50,371 bases of DNA, from positions 1 to 50,371 of the forward strand of contig JAJPJN010000089.1 in the NCBI GenBank assembly GCA_021324185.1, written 5' to 3'. Of the stretch, positions 8,459 to 17,095 are shown piece by piece. The position numbers were made by a program, and so were the translations under genes. Source of the DNA: Terriglobia bacterium (GTDB taxonomy: Bacteria; Acidobacteriota; Terriglobia; Bryobacterales; Bryobacteraceae). The notes beneath the pieces were generated by a model. It was not told the DNA's origin. It ran no database searches and saw nothing but the letters and a program-made list of their open reading frames with translations. Within the stretch, counting starts at the first letter, position 1. Each line of letters starts with the position of its first letter.

Positions 8459-9442
8459 AGCCGCTGTGGAACCTCGAATCTTGAGTTCAGTCGGAAGAAC
8501 GATGTTTTGGGAAGCGTCGGTTGCGCCCTGCAGCCGTCGAACGAGAAGCGTTGCTCCTTTCGCGCCCATTTGATAACCGGGTTGGGCAACGGTTGTGAGA
8601 GGAGGGTTGACGAGTTCGGAAAATTCGAGATCGTCAAAACCAACCAGGGACATATCTTCGGGACAGCGCAATGCCGCTTCGCGTAAAGCCGATAAGGCGC
8701 CGAGCACGATGAGATCGTTGGTTGCGAAGACGGCGGTGGGCCGCGGCTGCAGGTGGAGCAGGAAGCGCATTTTTTCGTAGCCGCTGGCGCGATCGAAACG
8801 GCCTTGCTGGATATAAGCGGGGTCGATTATGATTCCTGCTTTGCGCAGTTCGGTACAGAATCCCTCAACCCGGCTGGCCGCCGGGGCGAGTTTGAGGTTG
8901 CCCGTTATGATACCGAAGGTGCGATGGCCGAGCGAAAGAAGATGTTTGGCGGCCGAAGCGGCGCCGCCGGCATTATCGACCGTGACGGTGTCGCTTCCCC
9001 AACGCGCCGGTTTACGGTCCAGGCAGACGACGGGTGTAGAGCTTTCTATTTCTTTGAGAATGCGCGGCTCGCTGTTTTCCGAAGGAATAATGATGAGTCC
9101 GGCCATGCGATAGGCCTGCAACTGTTGCAAATAGGCGCGTTCTTTATCCGTGTCGTTATCGGCATTACAGAGGACGAGACGATAGGAATGATGGTAGGCC
9201 ACGTCTTCGGCGCCCCGGACCACGGCAGGAAAAAACGGATTCGTGATGTCGGGAACGATCATGCCGACAATGTTGGTTTGATTGCGTTTTAGATCGCGAG
9301 CGATCTGGCTGGGCTGATAACCAAGCTGCCGGATAGCGTCCAGGACACGGCGGCGCAACGGCTCCCGGACCCGGGCGCTGCCATTAATCACGTGCGAGAC
9401 CGTGCCGATAGAGACACGCGCCAGCGAGGCGATGTGTTTCAT
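8426..9442 (-). CDS. LacI-family transcriptional regulator
   Basis: DNA-binding regulator with an N-terminal helix-turn-helix (MKHIASLARVSIGTVSHVIN) and hinge ARDLKRN, then a periplasmic-binding-protein-like sensor (NIVGMIVPDITNPFF through LVGFDDLEFSELVNPPLTTVAQP). From ATG 9442 it is 338 residues with the helix-turn-helix at the very start, as is normal. A GTG at 9514 would add 24 residues of no known type; neither start has a clear ribosome site. The family binds palindromes with central CG, and a perfect one (TTGAAACGTTTCAA, 821-834) lies at the promoter of the operon this gene converges on. Ribose or a nucleoside is the likely inducer. That assignment is inference. Confidence 0.9.
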   Translation of the reverse strand: MKHIASLARVSIGTVSHVINGSARVREPLRRRVLDAIRQLGYQPSQIARDLKRNQTNIVGMIVPDITNPFFPAVVRGAEDVAYHHSYRLVLCNADNDTDKERAYLQQLQAYRMAGLIIIPSENSEPRILKEIESSTPVVCLDRKPARWGSDTVTVDNAGGAASAAKHLLSLGHRTFGIITGNLKLAPAASRVEGFCTELRKAGIIIDPAYIQQGRFDRASGYEKMRFLLHLQPRPTAVFATNDLIVLGALSALREAALRCPEDMSLVGFDDLEFSELVNPPLTTVAQPGYQMGAKGATLLVRRLQGATDASQNIVLPTELKIRGSTAALRSARLRAAE

Positions 9443-9650
9443 GGTGACAGCTTCGGTCTGGCGGGAAGGGGGCACGGGAGCGTTTTCTTTGGCCGAATCG
9501 ATTATTGTACGCACTCGCCGGACCGGAGTCCGGCTGGCAAAGCGGAGCAGCCAAAGTGCTTGGAGTTTTCGTCAAACCCTTGTAACCTAACAAGTTGCCG
9601 GAGCGCCTTGTCGATCAAAGGCAGACAGGTTCCCGGCGATATAGCCGGTT

Positions 9651-10226
9651 ATGCTTGTCGAGCGGGAAACGATTGAAAAGGCGCGGGCTGGCGATTCAGC
9701 CGCGTTTAATGAAGTCGTCCTCGCATACCGAAAGCGTATTCTCGGTACCGTCTCGCGGTTGATCGGACGTCCAGAAGACGTCGAAGATGTAGCGCAGGAG
9801 GTTTTCGTCCGGCTGTACTATTCGCTGGACCAGCTTAGGACTCCAGAAGTTTTCGAGCCGTGGCTGTATCGGCTGACGGTGAACGCATCGTATGACTACT
9901 TGCGGCGGGCCAAACGCCGAAGTGAATCGCGGATGGCGGACCTGAGCGAGCAGCAGGTGATGATGGCGGATTCCCTGGCCGGCGGAAGACAGGAAGATGA
10001 GGAACGGCAGAAAAGCCAGACGCGGGAGTTCATGGACGCGCTGTTCCGGCATGTTTCGGAAGAGGACCGGCTTCTACTCACATTAAAGGAAGTGGAAGGG
10101 CTTTCTTTGAAAGAGTTAGAGAAGATTTATGGAGTCAACGAAAACGCTTTGAAGGTGAGATTGTTCCGCGCCAGGCAGCGCGTCCTCAAGGCGTACGAAA
10201 AGGCAGTTGCGAACGGCAGTTTTTAG
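9651..10226 (+). CDS. ECF-type RNA polymerase sigma factor
   Basis: Sigma70-family factor of 191 residues with only regions 2 and 4. Region 2 (about 10-85) includes PEDVEDVAQEVFVRLY, the core-binding and -10 segment, and WLYRLTVNASYDYLRR. Region 4 (about 128-180) ends in GVNENALKVRLFRARQRVL, the -35-binding helix-turn-helix. The next two genes encode a single-span membrane protein and a Spy/CpxP-like periplasmic protein, so it probably responds to an envelope signal, with the membrane protein as the anti-sigma partner. The ribosome site is weak. Confidence 0.92.
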   Translation: MLVERETIEKARAGDSAAFNEVVLAYRKRILGTVSRLIGRPEDVEDVAQEVFVRLYYSLDQLRTPEVFEPWLYRLTVNASYDYLRRAKRRSESRMADLSEQQVMMADSLAGGRQEDEERQKSQTREFMDALFRHVSEEDRLLLTLKEVEGLSLKELEKIYGVNENALKVRLFRARQRVLKAYEKAVANGSF

Positions 10227-10251
10227 TTGGGAAGAAGTGGGGAATATGCAG

Positions 10252-10665
10252 ATGACGAACGACGACGGTTTTTCCAGCGCGCAGGGCCCGACCCAGGCCT
10301 CAGGGCCCGGGAGTACTGGGACCAGCGCGCCTGGGCTCAATGACCTGTTCCAGAAGTATCGGGCCGCTTGCCCCGACGTGGAGCCGGGCGCGAATTTCAT
10401 GCCGGGTATCTGGCAGCGCATCGAATCACGGCACAGCTTCCGCTTTGTGTTTCAACAAATTGCCCGGCCGCTGATGGCTGGTTCGGCGGCTCTGGTTCTG
10501 CTTCTGCTCTTGCTGAATATCGTTTCAAGCCAGCATACGCGGCTGACTGCGCCCAGCTATGTCGACGCGCTGATGGCCGATCATACGGCTGAGAAAACGT
10601 ACTATACCGAGGCAATCCGCAGCGGCCCATCGGCTGAGGAACAGCCTGTGTTCGATCGGCGTTAA
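10252..10665 (+). CDS. Single-span membrane protein, candidate anti-sigma factor
   Basis: About 137 residues: a Gly/Ser/Thr-rich start, a soluble part with GLNDLFQKYRAACPDVEPGANFMPGIWQRIE, one hydrophobic span (MAGSAALVLLLLLLNIV) and a short outer tail. The layout of cytoplasmic domain, one span and short periplasmic end, directly after an ECF sigma gene (26 bases), is that of an anti-sigma factor, but I see no zinc-type HxxxCxxC motif. GGGGA 8 bases upstream favours ATG 10252; ATG 10246 and an upstream in-frame GTG/ATG are possible. The function is inferred from position. Confidence 0.65.
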   Translation: MTNDDGFSSAQGPTQASGPGSTGTSAPGLNDLFQKYRAACPDVEPGANFMPGIWQRIESRHSFRFVFQQIARPLMAGSAALVLLLLLLNIVSSQHTRLTAPSYVDALMADHTAEKTYYTEAIRSGPSAEEQPVFDRR

Positions 10666-10680
10666 AGGCAGGCGGCGGAT

Positions 10681-11109
10681 ATGAAACCGAATCGGTGGGC
10701 TGCAATTGCGCTGGGCGCGCTGCTGTTTGTCTGCGGCGCTATCTTCGGCGCTCTGGCGATGAGCCTGCATCATCCGGCGCTGGCGAACGCGGAAGACTAC
10801 CGGCAGCGCTATGTCAACGAAATGCAATCGAAACTGAAGTTGACGCCTGCGCAGGTCAGTCAACTTCAAGACATTCTCGACGACACCAAGGCGAAGGTAA
10901 AGGCGGTGCGCGACTCTTACCATCCGCAGATGATCAAGATCAAGGACGAGCAGATCAGCCGCGTAAAATCGATCCTGACGCCGCAGCAGGTTCCGGCTTA
11001 CGTGCAGCTTGTGGCGGAACGCGAGCGGCGCGCCAAAGAGCAGGAAGAGCGGGACCGCGAAGCCGACCAGCGGCGGGTGGCCGCGCGGCACGCTAATCGC
11101 GCGCAGTGA
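10681..11109 (+). CDS. Spy/CpxP-like periplasmic LTxxQ protein
   Basis: A 142-residue protein with an N-terminal membrane segment or uncleaved signal (residues 6-28) and a helical, highly charged periplasmic part. Two LTxxQ-type motifs (LTPAQ at 54-58 and LTPQQ at 99-103) mark the CpxP/Spy/CnrX family of periplasmic chaperones and metal or stress sensors. The C-terminus is Arg/Glu-rich and likely a coiled helix. With the ECF sigma and candidate anti-sigma upstream (15 bases), the three genes look like one envelope-stress unit. The last 17 bases overlap the convergent membrane-protein gene. Confidence 0.8.
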   Translation: MKPNRWAAIALGALLFVCGAIFGALAMSLHHPALANAEDYRQRYVNEMQSKLKLTPAQVSQLQDILDDTKAKVKAVRDSYHPQMIKIKDEQISRVKSILTPQQVPAYVQLVAERERRAKEQEERDREADQRRVAARHANRAQ

Positions 11110-12628
11110 TTCGCCGGGCAGCTTTCATCCGGGTAAGGCTCGCACCCAGTAGCCAGGTCTGAACGGCCAGAATCAACAGAAAAAGTCCAAGCAACACAAA
11201 CAGAACCAGGGGTGGAGCGAGCGCCACTGTTTTCAGATCCTGCGCCGGGTGTGTCGTCCACCAGGTCCACACGCGTTTCAGCGTGGCACGCTCGAAACCC
11301 GTGCTGTAGAGCGGAAACAGTTTCCCAACGTAAGTGACTGCGGCTACCCACGCCGTCAGAAGAACGGTAGCGAGCGCAAGCAAACGGCCCGGGAGGGCAC
11401 TCGATTGAAAGCCTCGAAAGGCCAGCACCCAAAGGAAGCAGACAATCCCTTGCCAGTACCATGGTTCGGCGAACAGGGATGCGCCGTGCGTATGGATATA
11501 GGTGACACAAGTCTGATAGACGAGCGCGGCAAGGAAGCAGGCGTATGCTGCTAAGCGCCACCAATCCAGCGGGCTGATGGCGCGCCATCGGAGGAAATAC
11601 AGAATCAGGCCGATGCCGGCGAGGATCAGCTCGAGGTTTAGCGTCGCTTGCGAAAACGACAGGAAGGACCAGTTGCCGGTCCACAAAGACCAATGCAGAA
11701 AGGCCACAATGCTGGCAGGCCATGGGATTTTGGGCAGCGCTGAAAGCGCCTGGCGGAAGCTGATTCCGGTAACGGACTGCTGCGTCCCCGAAAGACTGCC
11801 GTAAAGCAGGTAATTGCGCCAGTACCAGGGCCCGGCGATGAGCAGCGGAATAAAGACGGTAAGCCACCGGCGGCGAATGAAGACAAAAGCAATGAAAACT
11901 GGCGTGAAAGCCAGGAAGTAGGCCTTGGTGAGAAGACCGAGACCAAGCACAATCGCAAGGAGGAACGCGCGGCGGCTCCCGAGCAAAACGAGGAAGAAGA
12001 CCGTGAGCGGGACGGCAAGATAATCGTTGCCGATGTGCGCGACGGTAGCCCACAGCATCTGAGAGCAAAAAACGCAGGCCATGGCAGACCACAAAAACCG
12101 AGCATCTGTCCCGTCGAACTTGCTGATTGCGAAGAAGAGCAGTAGTGCCGATGTGACTGCGGCAAGCAGTCGCAAGGCGAGAATCCGGTAGCGCAACTGC
12201 ACCTGTGAGAGCGCCAGATCAAACGGAACGAGAAGCATATAGGCGAGTGGGGCCTGCTGCGCTTCGTAATTATTGAGATTCGATTCTTGATAGCGCAAAG
12301 CCGGATCGACCCAACGTGAAATGCGGGCCAGCCTCTCGCTTGCGGGAAGAATCCACCATTCTTCGAAGGAGAGCATGCCTGTTGGCCCGCTTAAAAAGCG
12401 TGATAACGGCACATTCTGGAACGAAGACACAATCTCCTGCGACACTTTGGCCTTGCCGAATACCGGAAGGTGACGGGTAGCGAGGCTTTGGACGTAGGCG
12501 TAATGAAAGGGCTCGTCGAATCCTTCCCAAAGCGGAAGGAAGCAGGCGTACAGGCAGGCGTTAACCAACCCGAATGCCAGTACGAGTCTTTTCCAGGGCA
12601 GAGAACGCGCTCGAAGCGTCCGTGTCAT
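11093..12628 (-). CDS. Polytopic membrane glycosyltransferase (ArnT/PMT-like or DUF2142-like)
   Basis: Integral membrane protein of 511 residues with about ten to twelve spans. The first outer loop has GFDEPFHYAYVQSLATRHLPVFG, an acidic D-E-x-x-H pattern typical of polyprenyl-phosphate-sugar-using GT-C enzymes. WWTTHP and other aromatic loops near the C-terminus fit the same fold. It overlaps the upstream glycosyltransferase 2 gene by 4 bases (ATGA), so the two are translationally coupled. The usual scheme is that the GT2 enzyme makes a lipid-linked sugar and this protein transfers it outside the membrane. The exact sugar and acceptor are unknown. Confidence 0.75.
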   Translation of the reverse strand: MTRTLRARSLPWKRLVLAFGLVNACLYACFLPLWEGFDEPFHYAYVQSLATRHLPVFGKAKVSQEIVSSFQNVPLSRFLSGPTGMLSFEEWWILPASERLARISRWVDPALRYQESNLNNYEAQQAPLAYMLLVPFDLALSQVQLRYRILALRLLAAVTSALLLFFAISKFDGTDARFLWSAMACVFCSQMLWATVAHIGNDYLAVPLTVFFLVLLGSRRAFLLAIVLGLGLLTKAYFLAFTPVFIAFVFIRRRWLTVFIPLLIAGPWYWRNYLLYGSLSGTQQSVTGISFRQALSALPKIPWPASIVAFLHWSLWTGNWSFLSFSQATLNLELILAGIGLILYFLRWRAISPLDWWRLAAYACFLAALVYQTCVTYIHTHGASLFAEPWYWQGIVCFLWVLAFRGFQSSALPGRLLALATVLLTAWVAAVTYVGKLFPLYSTGFERATLKRVWTWWTTHPAQDLKTVALAPPLVLFVLLGLFLLILAVQTWLLGASLTRMKAARRITARD

Positions 12629-13347
12629 GGGAGGTCACGGTAGGACCGCTTGAGAGTGCAGAAGAGATTGTAACGAAGGATGTACCAAACTGCCGCGATG
12701 GCATCCAGCGCGCCGACCTTTTTCCCCTGCTCGTAGGTGCGTCCGTAGTAGCTGATGGGCACTTCATAGATGGCGCATTTCCGTTTAACCAGCTTTGCCG
12801 TGACTTCCAGTTCGAAACCGAAGCCGGTGGAGTTGAGAATCATGGCTCGAATGACATCACCGCGAAACGCCTTATAGCCGGTCTCCACGTCGCTGAGATT
12901 GATATTTGTCAGCAGATTGGAAAGAAATGTAATCCACTTGTTCGCCAGGTAGTGATAAAAGTACAGCACGCGGGCGGCCCGGCGCACCAGAAATCGCGAG
13001 CCGTAAACGGCATCTGCGACTCCCTCCACAATGGGCCGGATCAGCTCCGGCATTTCCTCGGGATCGTACTCCTCGTCGGCATCCTGAATCACCACGATGT
13101 CACCGCGCGTAGCGGCGATTCCGGCGATCACGGATTGTGACTTGCCACGATTGCTGTGGAAAGAGATGATACGAACCTGCGAGTGTCTGCCCGCGAGTTG
13201 CGCAGCAATTTGAGGCGTGCGGTCGGTGGATGCGTCATCCACGATGACAACCTCAAACAGGTTGGCGAGGCGCAAGAGCTTTTCAATCACTCTCGCGAGC
13301 GTCGGTTCTTCGTTATAGACCGGGACGACGACGGAAAGCCGGAGCAA
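12625..13347 (-). CDS. Glycosyltransferase family 2 (dolichyl/polyprenyl-phosphate sugar synthase type)
   Basis: A 240-residue GT-A enzyme without C-terminal membrane spans. SVVVPVYNEEPTL opens the nucleotide-binding fold, VDDASTDRT and QDADEEYDP supply the metal-binding Asp residues, and VETGYKAFRGDVI with ISYYGRTYEQGKKVG is typical of DPM1-like polyprenyl-phosphate mannose/glucose synthases. It probably loads a sugar from a nucleotide donor onto polyprenyl phosphate at the inner membrane face, for use by the coupled membrane glycosyltransferase downstream. Confidence 0.88.
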   Translation of the reverse strand: MLRLSVVVPVYNEEPTLARVIEKLLRLANLFEVVIVDDASTDRTPQIAAQLAGRHSQVRIISFHSNRGKSQSVIAGIAATRGDIVVIQDADEEYDPEEMPELIRPIVEGVADAVYGSRFLVRRAARVLYFYHYLANKWITFLSNLLTNINLSDVETGYKAFRGDVIRAMILNSTGFGFELEVTAKLVKRKCAIYEVPISYYGRTYEQGKKVGALDAIAAVWYILRYNLFCTLKRSYRDLP

Positions 13348-13395
13348 TCCTCATCGTAAGATAGCGAAAAATCCGCGGCTCGGGTCCAGTCACTC

Positions 13396-14433
13396 TTATG
13401 AAGCAGCGGAGGCGGATGCTGCCGTGGATTGAGCGCGCTCGTCATATTTGCCGAAGATCATTTTCCCGGCGGTGGTTTGAAGAACGCTTGTGACGGTAAT
13501 GTCTATCGTCTTCGAAATGAGCCGGCGCGCGTTATCGACTACGACCATGGTGCCGTCGTCCAGATAGGCCACGCCTTGGTTGTATTCCTTGCCTTCTTTC
13601 AAGATGAAGACGCGCATCGTCTCTCCAGGCAACACAATGGGTTTCAGAGCGTTGGCAAGTTCGTTGATGTTCAGGACTTCGACACCTTGCACCTGAGCCA
13701 GCTTGTTCAGGTTGAAGTCATTGGTCATGATTTTTGCCTGTTCGGCTTTAGCCATTTCGATCAGTTTCAGGTCGACTTCGCGCAGGGCAGGATAATCGGC
13801 GCTCGAGACCCGAACCTCGAGATGCGGCATTTTCTGCAGGCGCTGTACGACGTCCAGCCCGCGACGGCCGCGGTTGCGCTTGGCCGAATCGCCCGAGTCG
13901 GCCACCAGTTGCAGCTCATGCAGCACGAACTGAGGGATAACCAGAACGCCGTCGAGAAAGCCCGATTCGGCGATGTCGGCGATGCGGCCGTCAATCAACA
14001 CGCTGGTGTCGAGGATTTTGAGACTGGTTCGTTTCTTTGAATCGGAGGTGAGGAAGCCGAAAGCGGCAAGATCGAGCCGATCGGCTCTGGCGATACCCGC
14101 CAGAAGGCCGAGGAAGCCGGTAAACAGCGGAACAGCAAGCCGGAGGAAGCGGGCGGTATCTCCGTTGCTACCCGCAGCGGGGGTAATCAGAGCGACGAAA
14201 ACGATTCCGAGCACACCCCCGATCGCCGCGCCGGCGCAAGCGCCTAGAAGTGTAGAAAGTGCGGCCTTACGAATGCGCAGCTCAACGAGATTCACCGCGA
14301 TGGCAGCCAAAGCCGCGTAGCCGGCCGCCCTCTCAAACGAGAGACCGAACGGCCTGACGACACCGGCGATAGCGGCCATCACGGCGACAAACCCGGCGCG
14401 AAGAAAAATAGTGTCCCAATTCGGACGACTCAT
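13396..14433 (-). CDS. PIN-TRAM domain membrane protein (YacL-like)
   Basis: About 345 residues from ATG 14433: four hydrophobic spans (to about residue 120), a PIN domain with the acidic centre of an RNase fold (KILDTSVLIDGRI, ...LKLIEMAKAEQAKIMTNDFNLNKLA) and a C-terminal TRAM domain (VLPGETMRVFILKEGKEYNQGVAYLDDGTMVVVDNARRLI) that likely binds RNA. The family is widespread (YacL in Bacillus), but its substrate is not well defined. GGGAGGGG 8 bases upstream picks ATG 14433 over an upstream ATG that adds 17 residues. The C-terminal tail is Ala/Ser-rich. Confidence 0.88.
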   Translation of the reverse strand: MSRPNWDTIFLRAGFVAVMAAIAGVVRPFGLSFERAAGYAALAAIAVNLVELRIRKAALSTLLGACAGAAIGGVLGIVFVALITPAAGSNGDTARFLRLAVPLFTGFLGLLAGIARADRLDLAAFGFLTSDSKKRTSLKILDTSVLIDGRIADIAESGFLDGVLVIPQFVLHELQLVADSGDSAKRNRGRRGLDVVQRLQKMPHLEVRVSSADYPALREVDLKLIEMAKAEQAKIMTNDFNLNKLAQVQGVEVLNINELANALKPIVLPGETMRVFILKEGKEYNQGVAYLDDGTMVVVDNARRLISKTIDITVTSVLQTTAGKMIFGKYDERAQSTAASASAAS

Positions 14434-14591
14434 GGCATGCACCCCTCCCAGGGAGTGTCCAGCGGTCCGCCGGATGTGCAGCAAAAACTAGGGAACGAAC
14501 CTAGAATTAAGTTACTATTACAGCGCTGGGAAGTGTAGCAGAATCTTGCGGCTGTTGGAAGAAGGCAGGGGTGTTTGAGGGCAGAGCCGAC

Positions 14592-15029
14592 TTATAGCGC
14601 CTTGGCAAGTTCCTCAGCAAATGCGCTTTGGCGCGTCTGCTGCTGGCTACCGGAACGGCGGTTGTTGTGGCCTGCGGGTTTGCGGTTTTGTTGTGACGAC
14701 TGGGGCTGCGTGCTGCCGGCGCCAGGACGTTTATTGCGGTCAGAGGGAACGGCGGCCTTGCTCGCGCCTTTGCCGGATTTCGGAGGCTGAGCGGGATTGG
14801 CGCGCAAGAGGCGGTCTTCGAGAGGGGCGCGATCAAAGCGTCGAATAATGGCGTTCATTTCTTCCTGATTCGGCGATTCGATGAAAGCGAAGCCCTTCGA
14901 TTCTTGTGTTTCCGGGTTGCGGATCACCTTCACATCGTCCGCAACTAAGTTTTCCGACGAGAGCCAGGACTTGATATCGTCCTTGGTTACCCAGCTAGGG
15001 AGATTTCCGAGGAAAACGGTAAAGCTCAT
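14592..15029 (-). CDS. RRM-type RNA-binding protein
   Basis: A 145-residue protein with one RNA recognition motif in residues 3-80: RNP2 is VFLGNL (5-10) and RNP1 is KGFAFIES (45-52). The C-terminal half is a disordered basic tail rich in Gln, Ser, Arg and Pro. This layout resembles the bacterial Rbp proteins linked to cold response and RNA handling. The gene has its own leader with a stable hairpin at 15073-15100. Role in this organism is unknown. Confidence 0.9.
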   Translation of the reverse strand: MSFTVFLGNLPSWVTKDDIKSWLSSENLVADDVKVIRNPETQESKGFAFIESPNQEEMNAIIRRFDRAPLEDRLLRANPAQPPKSGKGASKAAVPSDRNKRPGAGSTQPQSSQQNRKPAGHNNRRSGSQQQTRQSAFAEELAKAL

Positions 15030-15072
15030 TTAATAGTTGTTATTTGCTCCGTGAGGAAAGTTGAGAGGCCAA

Positions 15073-15100
15073 GCCTTGAGGGGTGTGTTCCCCGCGAGGC
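15073..15100 (-). promoter_or_regulatory. Hairpin in the leader of the RRM gene
   Basis: Two stacked stems, GCCT/AGGC (73-76 with 97-100) and GGGG/CCCC (80-83 with 90-93), separated by a small internal loop. The hairpin lies 43 bases upstream of the RRM start in a 159-base divergent region shared with rsmB. It could be part of the RRM 5' leader; RRM and cold-shock-type messages are often controlled there. Function is not shown. Confidence 0.4.
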
Positions 15101-15188
15101 CATTAGCATACTAACATAGGCTGCGCAAACAGGTAAACAGCGAAATCGAGTTAATCTGTTGGTACGCAACGCTTAGCTAGTTTATTGG

Positions 15189-16367
15189 ATGCCTGTGCCC
15201 GGCAGTTTAGTCGCGCGAATTTCACCGGGGCGCGCCATTGCCTTGGAAGTCTTGACGCGGGTGGCCCAGGGCGGCTATGCATCTGACACTCTGCGCGAAA
15301 TGGCGGCGCCGTTGGCGGCCCGCGATGCGGGTCTGGCATCACAAATCGTGTTTGGCTGCCTGCGATTTCAGAAGCAGCTCGACTTTCTGATCGAGATGTA
15401 TTCCGGCCGGTCCGTGGCGAAGCTCGATGAACCGGTTTTGTTGTCCTTACGCGCAGCTATTTTTCAGGTGCGTTATTTGGAGCGCGTGCCGGCGCATGCT
15501 GCCGTTCACGATGCAGTGGAATGGGTAAAGGCGCGCGCCAGGTCTGCGGCGGGATTCGTGAACGCGGTCCTGCGAAAAGTGAACCGCCAACCCGTCGTAT
15601 GGCCGGATCTTGCGACAGAATTGTCAATTCCGGAATGGATGCTGGCGCGCTGGACGGCGCATTTTGGGTCGAAAGCGGCGCGCAACATTGCAGCAGCGGC
15701 GCTGCGGGAGCCGCAGGCGTATGTCCGGGCTTCCGGCAAAGCCGTCCCGAGGAACGAAATACCGGACGGCACAGAACAATCGTCTGTGGCGCTGAGGCTG
15801 CAGGATATCAGCTCGCAGACAATTGTTCCTTTGCTGAGGCTGGAGCCGCGGAACAGCTATCTGGATCTGTGCTCGGCGCCGGGAAACAAGACGTTGCAGG
15901 CCCTCGAAACAAAATTAAGCCTGGCGGTGGCGTGCGATATCAGCTTGGCGCGGATTCGGGAAATTCCGCCGGTTTGCGCGCGCGTGGTGCTGGATGCAGC
16001 AGCTCCGCTACCGTTCGGGCGCACTTTCGATCGGATTTTGATAGACGCACCCTGTTCGGGTACTGGAACTCTCGGACGCAACCCGGAAATCAAGTGGCGC
16101 GTCCAAAGCGAGGATTTTGAGCGGTTTGGGGAAAAGCAGTTTCGGATTGCCGAACAAGGCATCCAGTGGCTCGCGCCGGGCGGGGTCCTGGTATATGCCA
16201 CCTGTTCGCTCGAAAAAGAGGAAAATGGGGCGGTTGTGCGCAAGCTTTTGACCCGCCATCCTGAATTGCGCTGCGAGCGGGAGGTATGGCGGCTGCCGGG
16301 AAGGGACGAGGGGGATGGATTTTACGCCGCTGTAATGAGCAGGATTGCGGTATCACCGCCGGCCTAA
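15189..16367 (+). CDS. rsmB: 16S rRNA (cytosine-967-C5)-methyltransferase RsmB
   Basis: Adds a methyl group from SAM to C967 of 16S rRNA. The 392-residue protein has an N-terminal NusB-like RNA-binding domain (about 10-140, with ERVPAHAAVHDAVEWVK and AGFVNAVLRKV) and a C-terminal Rossmann methyltransferase: LDLCSAPGNKT binds SAM, DAPCSGTGTLGRNPEIKW holds one catalytic Cys and ATCSLEKEEN the other. It is slightly shorter than E. coli RsmB. It starts a run of housekeeping genes with rpe; the ribosome site is weak. Confidence 0.93.
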   Translation: MPVPGSLVARISPGRAIALEVLTRVAQGGYASDTLREMAAPLAARDAGLASQIVFGCLRFQKQLDFLIEMYSGRSVAKLDEPVLLSLRAAIFQVRYLERVPAHAAVHDAVEWVKARARSAAGFVNAVLRKVNRQPVVWPDLATELSIPEWMLARWTAHFGSKAARNIAAAALREPQAYVRASGKAVPRNEIPDGTEQSSVALRLQDISSQTIVPLLRLEPRNSYLDLCSAPGNKTLQALETKLSLAVACDISLARIREIPPVCARVVLDAAAPLPFGRTFDRILIDAPCSGTGTLGRNPEIKWRVQSEDFERFGEKQFRIAEQGIQWLAPGGVLVYATCSLEKEENGAVVRKLLTRHPELRCEREVWRLPGRDEGDGFYAAVMSRIAVSPPA

Positions 16368-16406
16368 TCATGTTACGATCAAAGGGTTTCCAGCCGGTTT
16401 TGAGTA

Positions 16407-17090
16407 GTGTTGGCTCCTCAGATTGTTCCCTCCATTTTCGCGGCAGATTTTACCCGTTTAGGCGAAGAAGTCGGGAAAGTTGTGGACGCCGGGGTTCAGA
16501 TGATCCATGTCGACATCATGGATGGCCACTTTGTCCCCAACTTCACGATGGGTACGCCAATTACCGAATCGCTGCGCCGGCGGTTTCCCCATTTGAAGCT
16601 GGATCATCATTTGATGATCGAAGATCCCGACACTTACGCTCCCATTTTTATCGACGCGGGCGCGAGTTGCGTGAGCGTACATTGTGAGGTTTGCCGTAAT
16701 TTGGACCGCACGCTGCATATGATTCGCGATCAGGGGGCGCTCGCGGGAGTGGTGATCAATCCGGCGACACCGGTGGGGCTGCTCGAAGACGTGCTGGACA
16801 TTGTGAATTATGTGCTGGTAATGAGCGTGAATCCGGGTTACGGAGGCCAGCAGTTCATCCCCAATGCCTTGAACAAAGTGCGGCGGCTTTACCGGATGCG
16901 TTCCGAGCGGCGGCTGAATTTTGCCATCGAGATTGACGGCGGCGTAGGACCGGAAAATATCGCTGAAGTGGCAAAGGCGGGTGTCGACTGGGTGGTTGCC
17001 GGTTCGTCCGTTTTCCACGCGAGCGATGCCGGAAAGGCTGTGCGGGAATTGCAAAGTGCGGCAGAGGAGGCAATATCAATAAGGGTTTAG
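16407..17090 (+). CDS. rpe: Ribulose-phosphate 3-epimerase
   Basis: Interconverts ribulose 5-phosphate and xylulose 5-phosphate in the pentose phosphate pathway. The 227-residue TIM-barrel has PSIFAADF (strand 1), HVDIMDGHFVPNFTMG (metal ligands His and Asp), the LDHHLMIEDP second site, MSVNPGYGGQQFIP and EIDGGVGPEN, with the catalytic Asp pair all present. GTG 16407 followed by TTG is the likely start, giving the usual length. It sits 39 bases after rsmB and 5 bases before bamD. Confidence 0.95.
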   Translation: MLAPQIVPSIFAADFTRLGEEVGKVVDAGVQMIHVDIMDGHFVPNFTMGTPITESLRRRFPHLKLDHHLMIEDPDTYAPIFIDAGASCVSVHCEVCRNLDRTLHMIRDQGALAGVVINPATPVGLLEDVLDIVNYVLVMSVNPGYGGQQFIPNALNKVRRLYRMRSERRLNFAIEIDGGVGPENIAEVAKAGVDWVVAGSSVFHASDAGKAVRELQSAAEEAISIRV

Positions 17091-17095
17091 AGGGT

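Noticed and set aside
9668-9684. GGGAAACGATTGAAA as a second LacI operator near the sigma gene
   Set aside because: Only one half-site fits, symmetry is poor, and it lies inside the coding region.
10998-12092. A 364-codon minus frame over the membrane glycosyltransferase
   Set aside because: Its composition (Arg, Cys, Ser, Pro) is that of a shadow frame, and the other frame has clear spans and a coupled start.
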